A DNA stretch of 64,000 nt, taken from the NCBI GenBank assembly GCA_034440575.1, contig JAOTOL010001644.1:927001-991000 (forward strand), written 5' to 3'. The position numbers and the translations under genes are program-made. Below the pieces are notes generated by a model, which saw nothing but the letters and a program-made list of their open reading frames with translations, was not told where the DNA came from and searched no databases. Positions 1-12,589 of the stretch are shown piece by piece. Position 1 is the stretch's first letter. Each line of letters opens with the position of its first letter. Origin of the DNA: Imbricaverruca yamaguchii (Eukaryota; Arthropoda; Thecostraca; Neoverrucidae).

Positions 1-650
1 GCACGTCCGCACAGCATGACATGCGGCCTGCCGGACGCAGACGGAAGCGCACGCCCGACCGCCGGAAATAGCCCGCCGCCGACGTCTGTCCCCGCTGGCC
101 GGCGCAACGTCCGGTCAGCGGCCGATCCGAGCCCTGCCGTCACCTCCGCCGTGGCGTCCGTCGTGTCGCGCCGGGCCGTCCGTCGCGACCGCGGCGGCCA
201 GCAGCGCTCGCGCTCCGTCGAGGTGTGAACCGCACGTGACTCGAGAGTCACACCTGCGCCCTGCCCGCGGGCGGCGGTCGGCGGCCGCCGAGCGGCTTGG
301 CCGCCGACCGTCGACCGCTTGTGGCTGGGGCGGGGCCGCCAGTGCCGGCCGGCCGCCGTCTTAATTACTCATAATTCGCCTAATGTCTCAATTTTGCGCG
401 CCGGCCGCCGCAACCACTCGCCACGTCGCCGTTCGCGGCGCGCTGCAACGGCGACGCGGCGCGATTTATCCGCGTATTCGTATTAGAAACACGGCACTTT
501 TCCAATTAGCCGGCCGACTGTGGCATGACTGCTCCCAGTGATCGCGGCGTAATGAAAGACCGGCGCCGTCTAAACTGACTAAATTATAGCTTAAATTATT
601 GGCTACGTGCGAATCGAGCCGCGCCGGCGCTTGTTATCTGAGTGCACATC
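1..650. other. GC-rich island with embedded AT-rich homeodomain-type motifs
   Basis: The first 340 bases are very GC- and CpG-rich and hold no credible coding exon. From about 360 to 600 short AT-rich words sit in GC-rich sequence: TTAATTACTCATAATT at about 361, CCAATTAGCC near 502, GCGTAATGAA near 547 and TTAAATTATTGG near 591. This texture is common in cis-regulatory DNA near developmental genes, but I infer it only from composition and TAAT cores. A role as enhancer or CpG-rich promoter cannot be separated from background here. Confidence 0.3.
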
Positions 651-896
651 TCAATTACGCGGGCATGCAGGAATAACTCAATCTGCACAACGAGAGCATA
701 ATTTGCCAACTAATAAAGGTAACGAGCGGCAACTTTAATGCTGCGGCCGGCGCGGCCCGGCCAGCGTCTCCGGCTGAGTTAGTGCTCCGCTGAGCCAGCT
801 CGACCGGGCGCGATAGCGTGTCGGCCGCTCGGTCGGCCCGCTGATCGATGCATCGGCCGCATCGGCCACCAAATTTACCGCTCGTAAAGATGTTCG

Positions 897-1517
897 GCTG
901 CCGGCCGAGAGCACCTGCACACGGCGGACAGTCGAACTGGTCGGACAGCTGCCGGCCGAGAGCACCTGCACACGACCTATAGTCGAACTGGTCGGACAGC
1001 TGCCGGCCGAGAGCACCTGCGCACGACCTACAGTCGAACTGGTCTGACAGCTGCCGGCCGAGAGCACCTGCACACGACCTATAGTCGAACTGGTCGGACA
1101 GCTGCCGGCCGAGAGCACCTGCACACGGCGGACAGACGAACTGGTCGGACAGCTGCCGGCCGAGAGCACCTGCACACGGCGGCCAGTCGAACTGGTCGGA
1201 CAGCTGCCGGCCGAGAGCACCTGCGCACGACCTACAGTCGAACTGGTCTGACAGCTGCCGGCCGAGAGCACCTGCACACGACCTATAGTCGAACTGGTCG
1301 GACAGCTGCCGGCCGAGAGCACCTGCACACGGCGGACAGACGAACTGGTCGGACAGCTGCCGGCCGAGAGCACCTGCACACGGCGGCCAGTCGAACTGGT
1401 CGGACAGCTGCCGGCCGGGAGCACCTGCACACGGCGGACAGTCGAACTGGTCGGACAGCTGCCGGCCGAGAGCACCTGCACACGGACTACGGTTGAACTG
1501 GTCGGACGACTGCCGGC
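897..1517. repeat. 51-bp minisatellite, about 12 units, with a 4-unit higher-order pattern
   Basis: About twelve tandem 51-bp units start with GCTGCCGGCCGAGAGCACCTG and end with a variable stretch followed by GAACTGGTCGGACA. Four unit variants, told apart by the stretch after CACCTGC, recur in the same order twice, giving a 204-bp higher-order repeat. Each unit carries a CAGCTG and a CACCTG E-box. Because 51 is a multiple of three and the units are GC-rich, long open frames run through on the minus strand. I treat these as repeat artefacts rather than genes. Confidence 0.92.
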
Positions 1518-2429
1518 CCAGTTCGCCGAACGGCAGGACTACGCTGTTCGGCGCGGGCATAGCGGGGCGGCCGAGACACACAACACGCCGGTCGTCCTCC
1601 GGTCACATTGCTCACTCACAGGAACAAGTGTGAGCCCGCACACAGCGCCGGCGCCCGGGACTCGCGCGACTGTTCACCAGGCCGGTATGCAGTGCACTAA
1701 ACTGCTCACTGTGACGGTAGCCGGCACAGTGAACCGCACCGTGAACGGCGTGCGCTAGACAGTCGACGAGGGCAGCAGCGTCCAGCCCGCCGAGCTCCAC
1801 CCAAGGCCGCCTCAGCCCGACCGGCACCATGAGGGCCAAGGCCGGCTGAGCACCCGGCCGCCGCCGCCTCCCATTGTTTTAACGACGACATTAGCGCCGG
1901 CAACTGTTGTGCATGCGCCGGGACCGTGAGCATCAAGCCGTGTTCGGTAACAGTGTAGATTAGCCCTTGGCGGGGCCCTCGGTGGCCGACTAAGCGGATC
2001 GATTACCGTGTCTTCCGCTCACCGGTCGCGAGCGGTTCTGGCCGGCCCTGGCCACGATGGCGTCACGCTCCAAACGCGCTAAGTAGCGTGCGTGCACCTC
2101 GGAGCGAGATACGCAGCACTAAAAAGGCCCGGCATTAATACAGGCCATTACCGGTCGCACGACCTGGTCGCGTCCAAGAGCTGAATGTATGACGGAGCAG
2201 CAATTAACCCGATGCTGCATCAACCCTGCTGGAGCGCTCCATTCGGGCACGTAGTGAATTGCCGCTGGGACCATCCAACTGTGCAACCGCGTGTGCCTGG
2301 CTTGTGCACATGGCCTCGTATCACAATGGCACAGCCACTGTGCGGCATTTGATGCGCACCATCGCCGCTAATTCGGCCTTGCGGCACGTCTCGCGCTCAG
2401 AAGATCCAGTGCTGGCTGCTGCCAGCCGC
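1518..2429. other. GC-rich sequence without recognised gene
   Basis: Unique-looking GC-rich sequence between two minisatellites. Short frames exist on both strands, but none has a recognisable domain, splice structure or start context that I would defend. No RNA gene or transposon end was seen. Confidence 0.4.
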
Positions 2430-2756
2430 CTCGCCGCTGACTCGACCTCGCCGCACGCCTGGTGATCAGAAGACTCGCCGCTGACTCGACCTCGCCGCAC
2501 GCCTGGTGATCAGAAGACTCGCCGCTGACTCGACCTCGCCGCACGCCTGGTGATCAGAAGACTCGCCGCTGACTCGACCTCGCCGCACGCCTGGTGATCA
2601 GAAGACTCGCCGCTGACTCGACCTCGCCGCACGCCTGGTGATCAGAAGACTCGCCGCTGACTCGACCTCGCCGCACGCCTGGTGATCAGAAGACTCGCCG
2701 CTGACTCGACCTCGCCGCACGCCTGCTGATCAGAAGACTCGCCGCTGACTCGACCG
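2430..2756. repeat. 44-bp minisatellite, about 7 nearly identical units
   Basis: Units run CTCGCCGCTGACTCGACCTC then GCCGCACGCCTGGTGATCAGAAGA, repeated every 44 bases (for example GGTGATCAG at 2461 and 2505). Units are almost identical, with one G-to-C change in the last full copy, suggesting recent expansion or homogenisation. Each unit contains a TGATCA palindrome. Confidence 0.93.
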
Positions 2757-2939
2757 CATGGCACGCTTTGCGCTCAGAAGACTGTGCTGGATGTCATAGG
2801 CGCCACTGCGAGGCAGTCTCGGATCAGGCGCTGCTGCGACGCAGTCTCGGGTCAGTCGTCTCCAGGGACGTGTCGCTCGATGCGGCACTGGCATCCATCT
2901 GTGGATTCCTCAGCGTGCACAGTGACGCTTATTCTGGCC

Positions 2940-3050
2940 GAATGGATGTTGGTGTCGCTGCTACTACTTTTCGCCGCAACCAACAGACGTGAGAGATCTC
3001 CGACGCCGTACGACCGAAACAATCGACGCGTCGTAAAACCAACGACCGCC
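2940..3050 (+). repeat. Decayed SINE-like copy (central domain only)
   Basis: The stretch from GCTACTACTTTTCGCCGC to TCGTAAAACCAACGACC aligns with the body of the SINE at 58444..58608. Shared blocks in the same order are GCTACT, TTCGCC, AACCAA, GAGAGAT, GACGC, and GACG followed by CGTAAAACCA. The tRNA-like head upstream is no longer recognisable and no target-site duplication was found. I read it as an old relic of the same family, from manual alignment only. Confidence 0.45.
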
Positions 3051-3423
3051 ACAGTGATGCCCAAGCACCTACAGCGGAGTGTCAGTTCGGCCATTAACCC
3101 CATGCACGTGCATCGAGCCAGGTGTGCTTCGAAAACGACGCTAATTTTCCAGCACACGATATCGTTCGGCGGCGGTGAGGGTCCATAATGATGTTACAAA
3201 CAATGCTATGGCGAGACATCGCTAGTCCATTAAAAGGGTGACATGCCACTGCGGCTCATGAGACGATCTGGCTGATGTTGCGCCAGACAACATCCAATGA
3301 CGTCATGCAGGTTGTAATTGGAGAAGTCCTGGCGCACAGCATGTTGGTAGGCTACATCCTACGGGCTTGGATATCGACAATTTTCATCGACTATACGAGC
3401 TCACCTGAAACTGAATCGCGCGC
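3051..3423. other. No gene recognised
   Basis: Moderate-GC sequence with no recognisable coding exon, RNA gene or transposon end. Confidence 0.4.
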
Positions 3424-3623
<200 letters not shown>

Positions 3624-3649
3624 GCATATGCAACTATGCCTAGGTATAT

Positions 3650-6600
3650 ATGCTTAGACATGTTCAAAAGCTGTGGAATCACTCGATGAAGTGCATATCT
3701 TCACGATGTGGCTGGGTAAAAGATAAGGGCAAAGCCCAAACTTATGTTGTGTCTTCATTGTCAGGCTGTGGATGCTTGTCATTGCCCTATCCATATAATT
3801 CATCAATGCTTGAGCGACATTTTCTGCCCGGATTGGCCGGATCCGGATCAGTCGGACTGGTGATACCGAGCCGGTGGTATTATCCCGGCGCCGTGACACC
3901 ACAGCCTCCTGCCCACGTCGATTGTTGTGGTCGACTGTGGTTGGCAACCAGGTCATTATACCGGATCATCGCTGGCGTACAGCAGGGGTGTGCCGATCAC
4001 CCTGCCTGTGTGAGGTCCCGTCGTTGTCCGTCTCGTCATTACGGCCGCTGACCGCCTCGGAGCGGTGTCGCGTGTCGGACAATTGGCGTCGTTGTCGACG
4101 CCGGGAGCAGCGGTGACCCCAGCCGTGTCCGGTGATGACAAGTGATGGGGCCGCCGCAGAGAGGGTTCTCCAGTGTCCCGGCGAACGCGCGGCTTGTGAC
4201 ATCGGCTCGTGTGTCATTCCGCTGACGTTCGATTTGTCAAAACTGTAAATTGCTTGTGATCATTTTCTGTGTTGCGCAAGACTTGGTAACAATTGGTCCC
4301 AATAAGAACCACTTGTTACAAACTGGTAGCATTTAAATTTGAGCCATTTAAAGCGTGTGTGATAGGGTACGAAGTCCAGGTGTTAATGTTAATGCGAGAT
4401 ACTCCTTTAATACACAATTCAATTATGACCCTATAGCACCGGAATGAAATCGGATCATCGGGAGATTTCATGTTATCTTTAAGTTGGCTATGTCTCGGAA
4501 CACAGTTGGCTATTCTACCAATCGGTGGCTCACTTTCCGCTCGCCTTTCTTCCCAACTCGCGCAAAAACGTTCCCAGGCTCCAGGAACTGGAAACAAAAG
4601 CTTTGACAGTGTTTTGGCTGAACTGGCCGTGATTAAGATCATCTTTCCATCGTATCAATAATTTCTTATCTTCCATCAGTAACCGTCCGCATGTTGTAAT
4701 CTTCTTCCTATGCATACAAACATGGGCGTAGGAAAGTCTAAAAAAGCAGATGGGCTAGGGTCAACAGCAAGGGACGCATCCAGGAATTTCGCAAAGTGCG
4801 ATGGCTGAGCACTTTTCGATAGAGAACCCGATAATTTTAATAGTGAGCACACAACTTTCACCGCCAGGTGGACGGGGGAACTGTCCCCCTTGGCGCGTCA
4901 TATGGCCAACATGTGGGACTGAAAAAGAGCTATCATCGCAGTATAAGTACTTTGAAATTCACACTTCACGCTGTACTTGGAACTCTGGAACGACCGACGA
5001 AATTTTTGTAATAGTAAGTTCATTTTTTCTGGTGCAAGTTAAATCCTTAGTATTACTATTATTGTTCGAAGGAAAATTTCTTCAACTTCCGCTATAAGAG
5101 CGTGTGTGGGCGTGCAAGCTCATTAGAACCTCACTTAAGGGTATGTGGTGTGCTTTAGTTTCCATGATATAGTACTATACGTCTTTAAGATGTTCCCCGT
5201 TGTAAATGGTCACCGATGTTGGTGAGGAGAAAGCAAAAACAAGAACGTAGCTTACTTGCTAGCCCATAGAAAAACAAGTCTCATGATTGATGCTGGGAAG
5301 GCTGAGAAACAGGAAAGGTGGGTGGGTAATCGCTGATTGATAATTCTTTGATCCGGTATGTGGCAGACCAAGATTTGCAGGCTGACAGACTGGGGAAAGA
5401 AAAACGCAATAAATAAACATTCATGGTATGGTGTTAGTCCGCATGGCCTAGCTCCAGCACATAGGTGATCAGTCACCTCAATCATCTTTGTCGTGTCATC
5501 TCAATCATCAATCACCTCAATCATCGTGCACCTTAGAACATCCGCCACTTGATACGAAATACTACAACTACATCATGTGACCCCGGGCTAAACCGGAATG
5601 TAAGCGCTTATCTTGGTGACTAACAATTCAGTGCAAATTAGTTGACAGGTGACAACACACGGCACCTCATAAAGGTCCTCGGGGCATTCGTATCGTCGTT
5701 GTGATCCTCTGGGGATTCTGAGATTTCGAGACGCGTTCTCACACTTGAAGTTGATATGATAGGGTATCGTGTACTTCATTATTGTATCTATGCTACCATA
5801 ATGAATGTTGGAAATAAGTATTTTGCTATGATGAATGCAAGCACCGATAACACCCAGACATGGCACACAAAGGGTTGGATATCTGTGTGCTGTGCCCAAC
5901 TGTGAAAATCCACTGAAATGTATAAATTTTAACGTTCTATTCCATAATACACTTACGCAATAGATGTGTCGTGACAGTAGTTTGCATGCCTGAGTAATAA
6001 AAATACATAGAAATGTTGAAGTGTATGGCAGCTAGGACCAAGTTCACACATAATAAATAGCAATGTCATATCACGGGAAGGAACTTGCACTTGTGAATTG
6101 CATGTCCTGCATTGACTGTGTTGCATTACTTCCTTCAGCCTTCATAATTATCTATTTTATGCAATATTAATGAAATCGATGTAAATATGTCGTCTGACAA
6201 AGAACCACATTGAAAATCTAGAATGAATGTATTTTGGTACTGGCTGGCATATTATGTGCATTGTATTCTTACATAACATAACATAAGGTATGAATGCCCA
6301 TACCTATGTTGCATTACATCAACCCTTGAATTAGTCGCGGTGTTGTAAGATCATGTCCAAGTGTACATGACTTAAAAAATGAAATGCTACTATGTGATAT
6401 GTGTAGCATTTACCTTTTTCCTCACATATTCATGTGTATACATGCTGCTTATTAGGACATATAGATGTATCAAAAGTGGGTGGGCCAGCAGGACCATTGT
6501 TGCCCCCTTCACACTTTGAAACGTGGATGGACCGTTGCCCCCTGCTCCTCCCCTGTTCCTACGCCCATGTATACACGCTATAGAACTGCTCAGAAATAAT

Positions 6601-6754
6601 CTGCATATTTGCGGGTATTGCAAGTTTCTTTGGCTGCGGAATGTCGGGTAAATACGAGAGATAATAGCAGCATGTTTTCAATGCGACTCGATCACTGAAC
6701 TTATGGCCGCTACTCTGTCTATGGACATTGGACATACCAGCCTCCGCACTGGCG
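3650..6754. other. No gene recognised; two copies of a short dispersed word
   Basis: About 3.1 kb without a supportable exon. The word CATGGGCGTAGGAA at about 4722 returns as its reverse complement (TTCCTACGCCCATG) at about 6556, next to GC-rich text (TTGCCCCCTTCACAC, CCGTTGCCCCCTGCTC). This looks like the end of a dispersed repeat in both orientations, but family and boundaries are not determinable. Near 5465-5525 there are short CTCAATCATC tandem repeats. Confidence 0.35.
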
Positions 6755-7120
6755 CCCCCGTGACGCCACTGGTAGTGCTGACGCTCCCGTGACGCCACTC
6801 GAAGCGCTGACGCTCCCGTGACGCTACTCGTAACCCTGACGCTCCTGTGACGCTTCTCGCAGCACTGATGCTCCGTGACGCTACTTGTAGCGCTGACGCT
6901 CCCGTGACGCTTCTCGCAGCACTGATGCTCCGTGACGCTACTTGTAGCGCTGACGCTCTCGTGACGCTTCTCGCAGCACTGACGCTCCGTGACGCTACTC
7001 GTAGCGCTGACGCTCCTGTGACGCTTCTCGCAGCACTGACGCTCCGTGACGCTACTGGTAGCACTGACGCTCCCAAGACGCAGCACGGACGCTCCCGTGA
7101 CGGAATCGTAGCAATGCCAT
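6755..7120. repeat. 57-bp minisatellite of GTGACGCT motifs
   Basis: Tandem units of about 57 bp, each made of two related halves (CCCGTGACGCTTCTCGCAG and CTCCGTGACGCTACTTGTAG), run through about 4 well-kept copies with degenerate half units on both sides. Open frames on both strands are products of the repeat. Confidence 0.85.
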
Positions 7121-7379
7121 TGCTTTGTGACGTTTCTGATTCCACTTCTCGCGATTTTTTCCGGGATGGGAAAAAAAATAACACATGACACTCCCTTTAG
7201 CGAATGACATTATTTCCTGCTGACGGGACAAAGACTATTTTTCGTGACTCTTCGGCATGTTCCTCCATCATGGCCTCGACGGTGCCCATCGTGACTACAT
7301 CCGTCGCGTACCACATAATCTCACTCCATGCTCCTACACCATCTTAGTGCTATTCACTGCGACATCGTGATTTTGCAGA

Positions 7380-7780
7380 ATCGTTTTTCGTGACTTTCCC
7401 GTGATGTTCCCCGTGTCTTTCTTCCAAACGCTACCCATGAGACTCCTTGTGGCACTACAGGTAGTGCTCCTAGTGCCACTCACTCTCCACGATAACTTCA
7501 TGACACTCCACGATTCTCCTCGTGAGACTCGCCGTGACGATCTTCGTGACACTAGCCGTGACACTACACGACTCTCCTCGTGACCATGTTCGTGACACTG
7601 TGACATTCCCCGTGACACTACACAACTCTCCCCGTGGCGCTCTACACGACTCTCCTCGTGGCACCCGCCGTGACCATGCTCGAGACACTGTGACACTTCC
7701 CGTGACTCTCCACGACTCTCCTCGTGACACTCGCCGTGACGACGCTCGTGACACCGTCCGTGGCGCGGCCGTGACCCTGC
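7380..7780. repeat. Degenerate GTGAC/CTCCTCGTGAC repeat region
   Basis: Irregular repeats of CGTGACACT, CCACGACTCTCCTCGTGAC and similar words run for about 400 bases. The GTGAC core resembles that of the 57-bp array 300 bases upstream, so the two may share an ancestor. Spacing is too variable to assign one period. Confidence 0.7.
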
Positions 7781-9030
7781 CGACAGCCGGCCGGCCCGTC
7801 TCCTGCTCGGAATGCGTGACCGAGCCGGTGATCGGCAGCGGCCGCGGCCGGCCAAGGCTGTCCAGATGCGGCGTGACGCGCGCTGGTTTCGCCAGTCATC
7901 CCTCACGCCGCGTGACACCTGTGTCAACTCTATTAACTTGTCGCCCGTCGCTGTTCTCGGTTAATAACCGGTGACGGGCCGACCCCCCTCTGGGCGCATG
8001 GGCTCGCCCTCCTCTATTTCACACCCAACAATCTCACCTGGAGGATGAAAGAGGCCGCCCGGCCATAAACATGCGCTGCCCGCAGTGGCCGACCACAGCG
8101 CCCGGCGATTGGGCCCTCTCCATCTCTCTCTCCGCTCGCTCTCCACCTCCCTCTCTCCTCTACCTGGTGCTTCCCTCTTCTCTGGGAGCCCGCCCAGTGC
8201 GGTGCGTCTGAGGGAAAGTGATGACTATACTCGAAGTGCAGGGTGACGCCTTGAGGTACAGTATGATTAGAGACAGGCAGAAGACACCGCGTGACAGGCC
8301 CATTACGTTGATCAGAAACGCAATCGACGTGGTTTTGGGGTCGCATCACGAGCATGCTCCATTACAGTATCGAACCAGGATTGTGTACAAGCGAAGCTTC
8401 ATTTGCATGGTGAGACCCAGCCTTTAAGAAACAAGATGACATGCCACGTCAAAGAAATGGATGCAAGCAAACGTCTGGAAGGTGAAGATAATTGCATTGC
8501 TCAACAGTGTTCAAGTTACTTTCCCAGCCCCAATTTCTGTACTGTGTTGCTAAACGGCTTCAGTGTGCACAACTACTTCATTCCTCTTCTAAAAAAATAC
8601 ATTTCGGGAAAACTGCTTATGACATTCCTGTTGTGCATTATCAGTGAAATGTTTGGGTGTAAGATTGCACAGGTTAAAAAAAAAATATTCACGAATATTT
8701 GGAACGTTCAATAGTGAAGAAAAATCATATATAATCATATATAAATTATGTATCAGTCAAAGCTTATCTGCTACTGCTAAATGGTATCCAATATCCACAT
8801 CAGATCCACCGTTGGAGACGTCGACTTTGAATAGAGGGGGGGGGGAGGGGGAGCGTGCTAGTTTTTAGGTCCATTCGTTCAATGCAACGCCCGCAGCCGC
8901 GATGTTTACCTTCACGGAGTTGGATGGGGACGCATCCCCTTCCCCCGTAGTTTGGCATCGCCCATGATCAATTATAGGTTTTCAAAGCATGACGTCGCTT
9001 CTTTAAAAAAAAAGCTTGCATCTCATCTGC
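7781..9030. other. No gene recognised; short CT-rich stretch
   Basis: Contains a CT-rich stretch at about 8119-8180 and a G-run at about 8835-8852. No credible exon, RNA gene or transposon end was seen. Confidence 0.4.
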
Positions 9031-9870
9031 AGTGGCGCACACACAAGCCGACCTGCTTGGCCGCGCGATAGGTGGGAGTCAGGCCGGCACCAGGTCGTGC
9101 CAGCCCCGCCCGTTACCTGTCGCTGGCTGTCTGCCCGGATAGAGCCGTAGCCCGGCGGTGCTGCGGCAATACTAATGGCGCGGCTCGGCCGTTTAGCCAG
9201 CAACACGTCATGTAACCCAATCAGAGCCGTTCATATTTCACAGCCGCGCCGTCCGAGCGCGTTGCAGTCGGGATCCATCAGCGGCGGCGCCCGCCTCTCC
9301 GGCCGGCGGAGGTCAGCGCGCCGCGGCCGGCCGGGCGGAGACCGGCCGCCGGCCCGGTTAAAGTGACTGATTAATGCCGCGGTCGGCCATTACGGGCCAC
9401 ACAGCGCGTCGCTGTTGATCGCGCCGTGGCGGGCGGGCCGCGCGCGGGCAGCCGGCGGCCGCGCGGCGCGAGACAAAGCGGCGGCGCAGCATTCCGGGCG
9501 CGGCGGTGTCCGCTAAACAGGCCGGCCGCAATCGGTGATTGTGCGTGTCGGCGCTAACGCGCGCCGTCTCGAGTCCGATGCACGACGGCGGGCGCGGCGC
9601 GGCCGGCCAGCGCGCTGTGGGGCCGCACTTTATCGGCCGGTAAATAGCGCGCCGCGGCGGCCGCGGCGCGGCCATTGTCCCCGTCCGTGACGCGGTCATC
9701 ACGCCGGACCGCGGCGCCGCGGCCGGCGACCGACAGTTCAGGGATGCTGGCGCACCCGGCTGTCATCGGGGACATGGCTGAGCTGAGCCGCTCAGCCATG
9801 CTCAGCCACTCAGCCCCGGTGACTATACAGCCGGCGCCGGCCGGTCATGTGACATGCTGAAGTCCAGATT
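9030..9870. promoter_or_regulatory. GC-rich island, candidate regulatory DNA
   Basis: Strongly GC- and CpG-rich sequence containing GACTGATTAATGCC at about 9363, CAATCGGTGATTG at about 9529 and ACTTTATCGGCCGGTAAATAG at about 9627. TGAGC/CTCAGC words repeat at 9776-9815. No coding exon fits. The regulatory reading is inference from composition and motif texture only. Confidence 0.25.
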
Positions 9871-9954
9871 ACAGTTGTCGGCTGATGACACCGATAGCCA
9901 TCAATATTAATGGAAATGTGTTAGGGTGTGATTACACTGCCCCCATGGGACCGA

Positions 9955-10545
<591 letters not shown>

Positions 10546-10700
10546 GATGCGGAGCCGGAGCCGAAGCCGGAGCCGGAGCCGCCGGGACATTTTACTCGGA
10601 GCCGGAGCCGTCGGGACATTTTACTCGGAAGCCGGGATCACGTTTCGCCCGGAGCCGGAACCGGAGCCGGAGCCGTCCAAAATTTTCCCGGCTCCGCATC
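10546..10700. repeat. GGAGCC hexamer repeat with interruptions
   Basis: Repeats of GGAGCC/GAGCCG flank a twice-repeated segment GGGACATTTTACTCGGA. The right side ends TCCCGGCTCCGCATCCC, which mirrors GGGATGCGGAGCCGGAG at the left edge. The whole 150-bp segment is therefore bounded by a short inverted repeat, with GGGATGCGGAGCC at about 10546 and GGCTCCGCATCCC at about 10689. Confidence 0.8.
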
Positions 10701-11205
10701 CCTGGTGGCAATATACCACTCATCCAAATTAGTGCATACTAGCTGTGATGGATGGAGCATTTTTTGTGGGTGTATTTGCACCCATGAAATCGGTCGAGCT
10801 CCTACGAATCTTAGCATATAATTATACGGAAAACCAGCTCTGACAATTTCCATCGCCTGTTGTAATCAACGCAGAAGCACCCCTGAACATTTATCCACTT
10901 ATCTATCAATGATAGCTGTGATTAATTATCTCCTGCCTAAAACTTGTGGTAGATGCCGCAATCAACATCCTAGGAAATATACCCCACTGTTCCATATTTC
11001 CTGTCGAGTCAATGTAGCGTTGGTTGTGTCAATCGTGCCACATGTTGATCGCTGATATTTTAAGAGTAAGAAGTAACGCCACTCGAGTCGTAGACCGCAT
11101 GAGCCCAACGTGCCACATGAGCCAGTTCTGCTCACGAGTGAACCGCGCCAGCCGTACTGACCGCTCAGCGGCCAGCTGGCGACTCCACAATCCGTCCGAA
11201 CCAGG
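10701..11205. other. No gene recognised
   Basis: AT-richer sequence between two GC-rich repeat areas, without a supportable exon or RNA gene. Confidence 0.4.
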
Positions 11206-11300
11206 GCCGCCGGAACCCTCGAACCAGGACCGGAACTCCCGACGCAGGACCGGAACTCCCGAACCAGGACCGGAACTCCCGACGCAGGACCGGAACTCGT
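11206..11300. repeat. 20-bp tandem repeat, about 4 units
   Basis: Units GGACCGGAACTCCCGACGCA and GGACCGGAACTCCCGAACCA alternate, giving a 20-bp period with a weak 40-bp higher-order alternation. Confidence 0.85.
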
Positions 11301-11540
11301 CCGCATGTCGGCCGCGCCGCGAAGAGAAACAGACGTCGCGCCACAGTGCCGGCTGTGATCTTCATCAGCATGTGTTTACAGATTTGGCACGGACCATTTG
11401 CCGGGGCGGAGTCGGCTGGCGCGGCGGCGCGGCGTTTTTGCCGCCGCCTCTCGGGATGCGAGCCGACGTGTCCGGCGACGGTCGGCGGCTAATGCGCGCC
11501 GACGGACAATGGCGGCCGGCGGCCGGCCGGTGCCGCCAGA

Positions 11541-11612
11541 CGCTGCCGACTCGCTGCCGACTCGCTGCCGACTCGCTGCCGACTCGCTGCCGACGCGCTG
11601 CCGACTCGCGGC
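11541..11612. repeat. 11-bp tandem repeat (CTGCCGACTCG), about 6 units
   Basis: Six consecutive 11-bp units with one T-to-G change in the fifth. It sits in a GC island that begins near 11300. Confidence 0.9.
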
Positions 11613-11699
11613 CACGCCGTCTGGCCGCGCCCAGAGCCGTCATGGGTGGCGGCGGCCGCGCGGTCTGGCCGTGCCAGCAGCGGCCACGGGGGGCAGCGG

Positions 11700-12160
11700 C
11701 CGCGCCGGAGCGGCCACACCGCCGGAGCGGCCACACTATCGGAGCGGCCACACCGCCGGAGCGGCCACACCGCCGGAGCGGCCACACCGCCGGAGCGGCC
11801 ACACCGCCGGAGCGGCCACACCGCCGGAGCGGCCACGGTGGCTGCGGCCACACCGCCGGAGCGGCCACACCGCCGGAGCGGCCACACCGCCGGAGCGGCC
11901 ACACCGCCGGAGCGGCCACACCGCCGGAGCGGCCACACCGCCGGAGCGGCCACACCGCTGGAGCAGCCACGGGTGGCTGCGGCCACCGCCGAGCGGCCAC
12001 ACCGCCGGAGCGGCCACGGGTGGCGCGGCCACCGCCGCCACACCGCCGGAGCGGCCACACCGCCGGAGCGGCCACACCGCCGGAGCGGCCACACCGCTGG
12101 AGCAGCCACACTATCGGAGCGGCCACGGGTGGCTGCGGCCACACCGCCGGCCGGCACCGC
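11700..12160. repeat. 18-bp minisatellite (CCGCCGGAGCGGCCACAC), about 24 units
   Basis: An 18-bp unit is repeated with interspersed longer variants containing GGGTGGCTGCGGCCAC. Because 18 is a multiple of three and all frames lack stops, open frames of up to 300 codons appear on both strands. They encode only low-complexity repeats and I do not call them genes. CGGAGCGGCCAC includes a CCGGAGCGG near-palindrome. Confidence 0.93.
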
Positions 12161-12589
12161 TAGGACACCGACAGGGCCACACCGTAGGAACCGTAGGAGT
12201 TCCTAACAGTTGCGATCCATCGAGTAATGTTCAACTGGCCTTGGAGGACATAAATGCAGGCTGTTCAAAGCAGACGTCTTCCAATTATGATAAGTGTTAG
12301 ATTTTGCATGTGTGGTCTGGAGGTGGGACATTTATATGCACAATGGGAGGTAGGGAACTAGGTGATTTTCAATATGAGAGACATAAGTGTGTTAGCTTGA
12401 AATGACCCTAAGACAGAAAACAATGTACCTTAACTACGAACAGGGCAATCAGAATGCTGGGCATGGGTGTAACCATTCGGAGGGGGCTGGAGAGGGGACA
12501 TGTCTCAATTCGGAGCCCGACGGGACAGAAGATGATGCTGTCAAGGAGGATCCAAGACTGACAACGAGGCCCCCAGGAAATATAATCAG
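12161..12589. other. No gene recognised
   Basis: Transition from GC island into the degenerate purine-rich repeat block. No exon can be supported. Confidence 0.4.

Noticed and set aside
655..1581. 308-codon minus-strand frame and overlapping frames across the 51-bp array
   Set aside because: Open only because a 51-bp, stop-free GC-rich unit is repeated. Several frames are open at once and the peptide is a 17-residue repeat with no domain.
2430..2756. CRISPR-like array
   Set aside because: Units are directly adjacent with no unique spacers, in eukaryotic sequence; a plain minisatellite.
11365..12300. Frames of 186-379 codons on both strands over the 18-bp array
   Set aside because: All are translations of one 18-bp unit; five or more frames are open together. 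No splice or start evidence.
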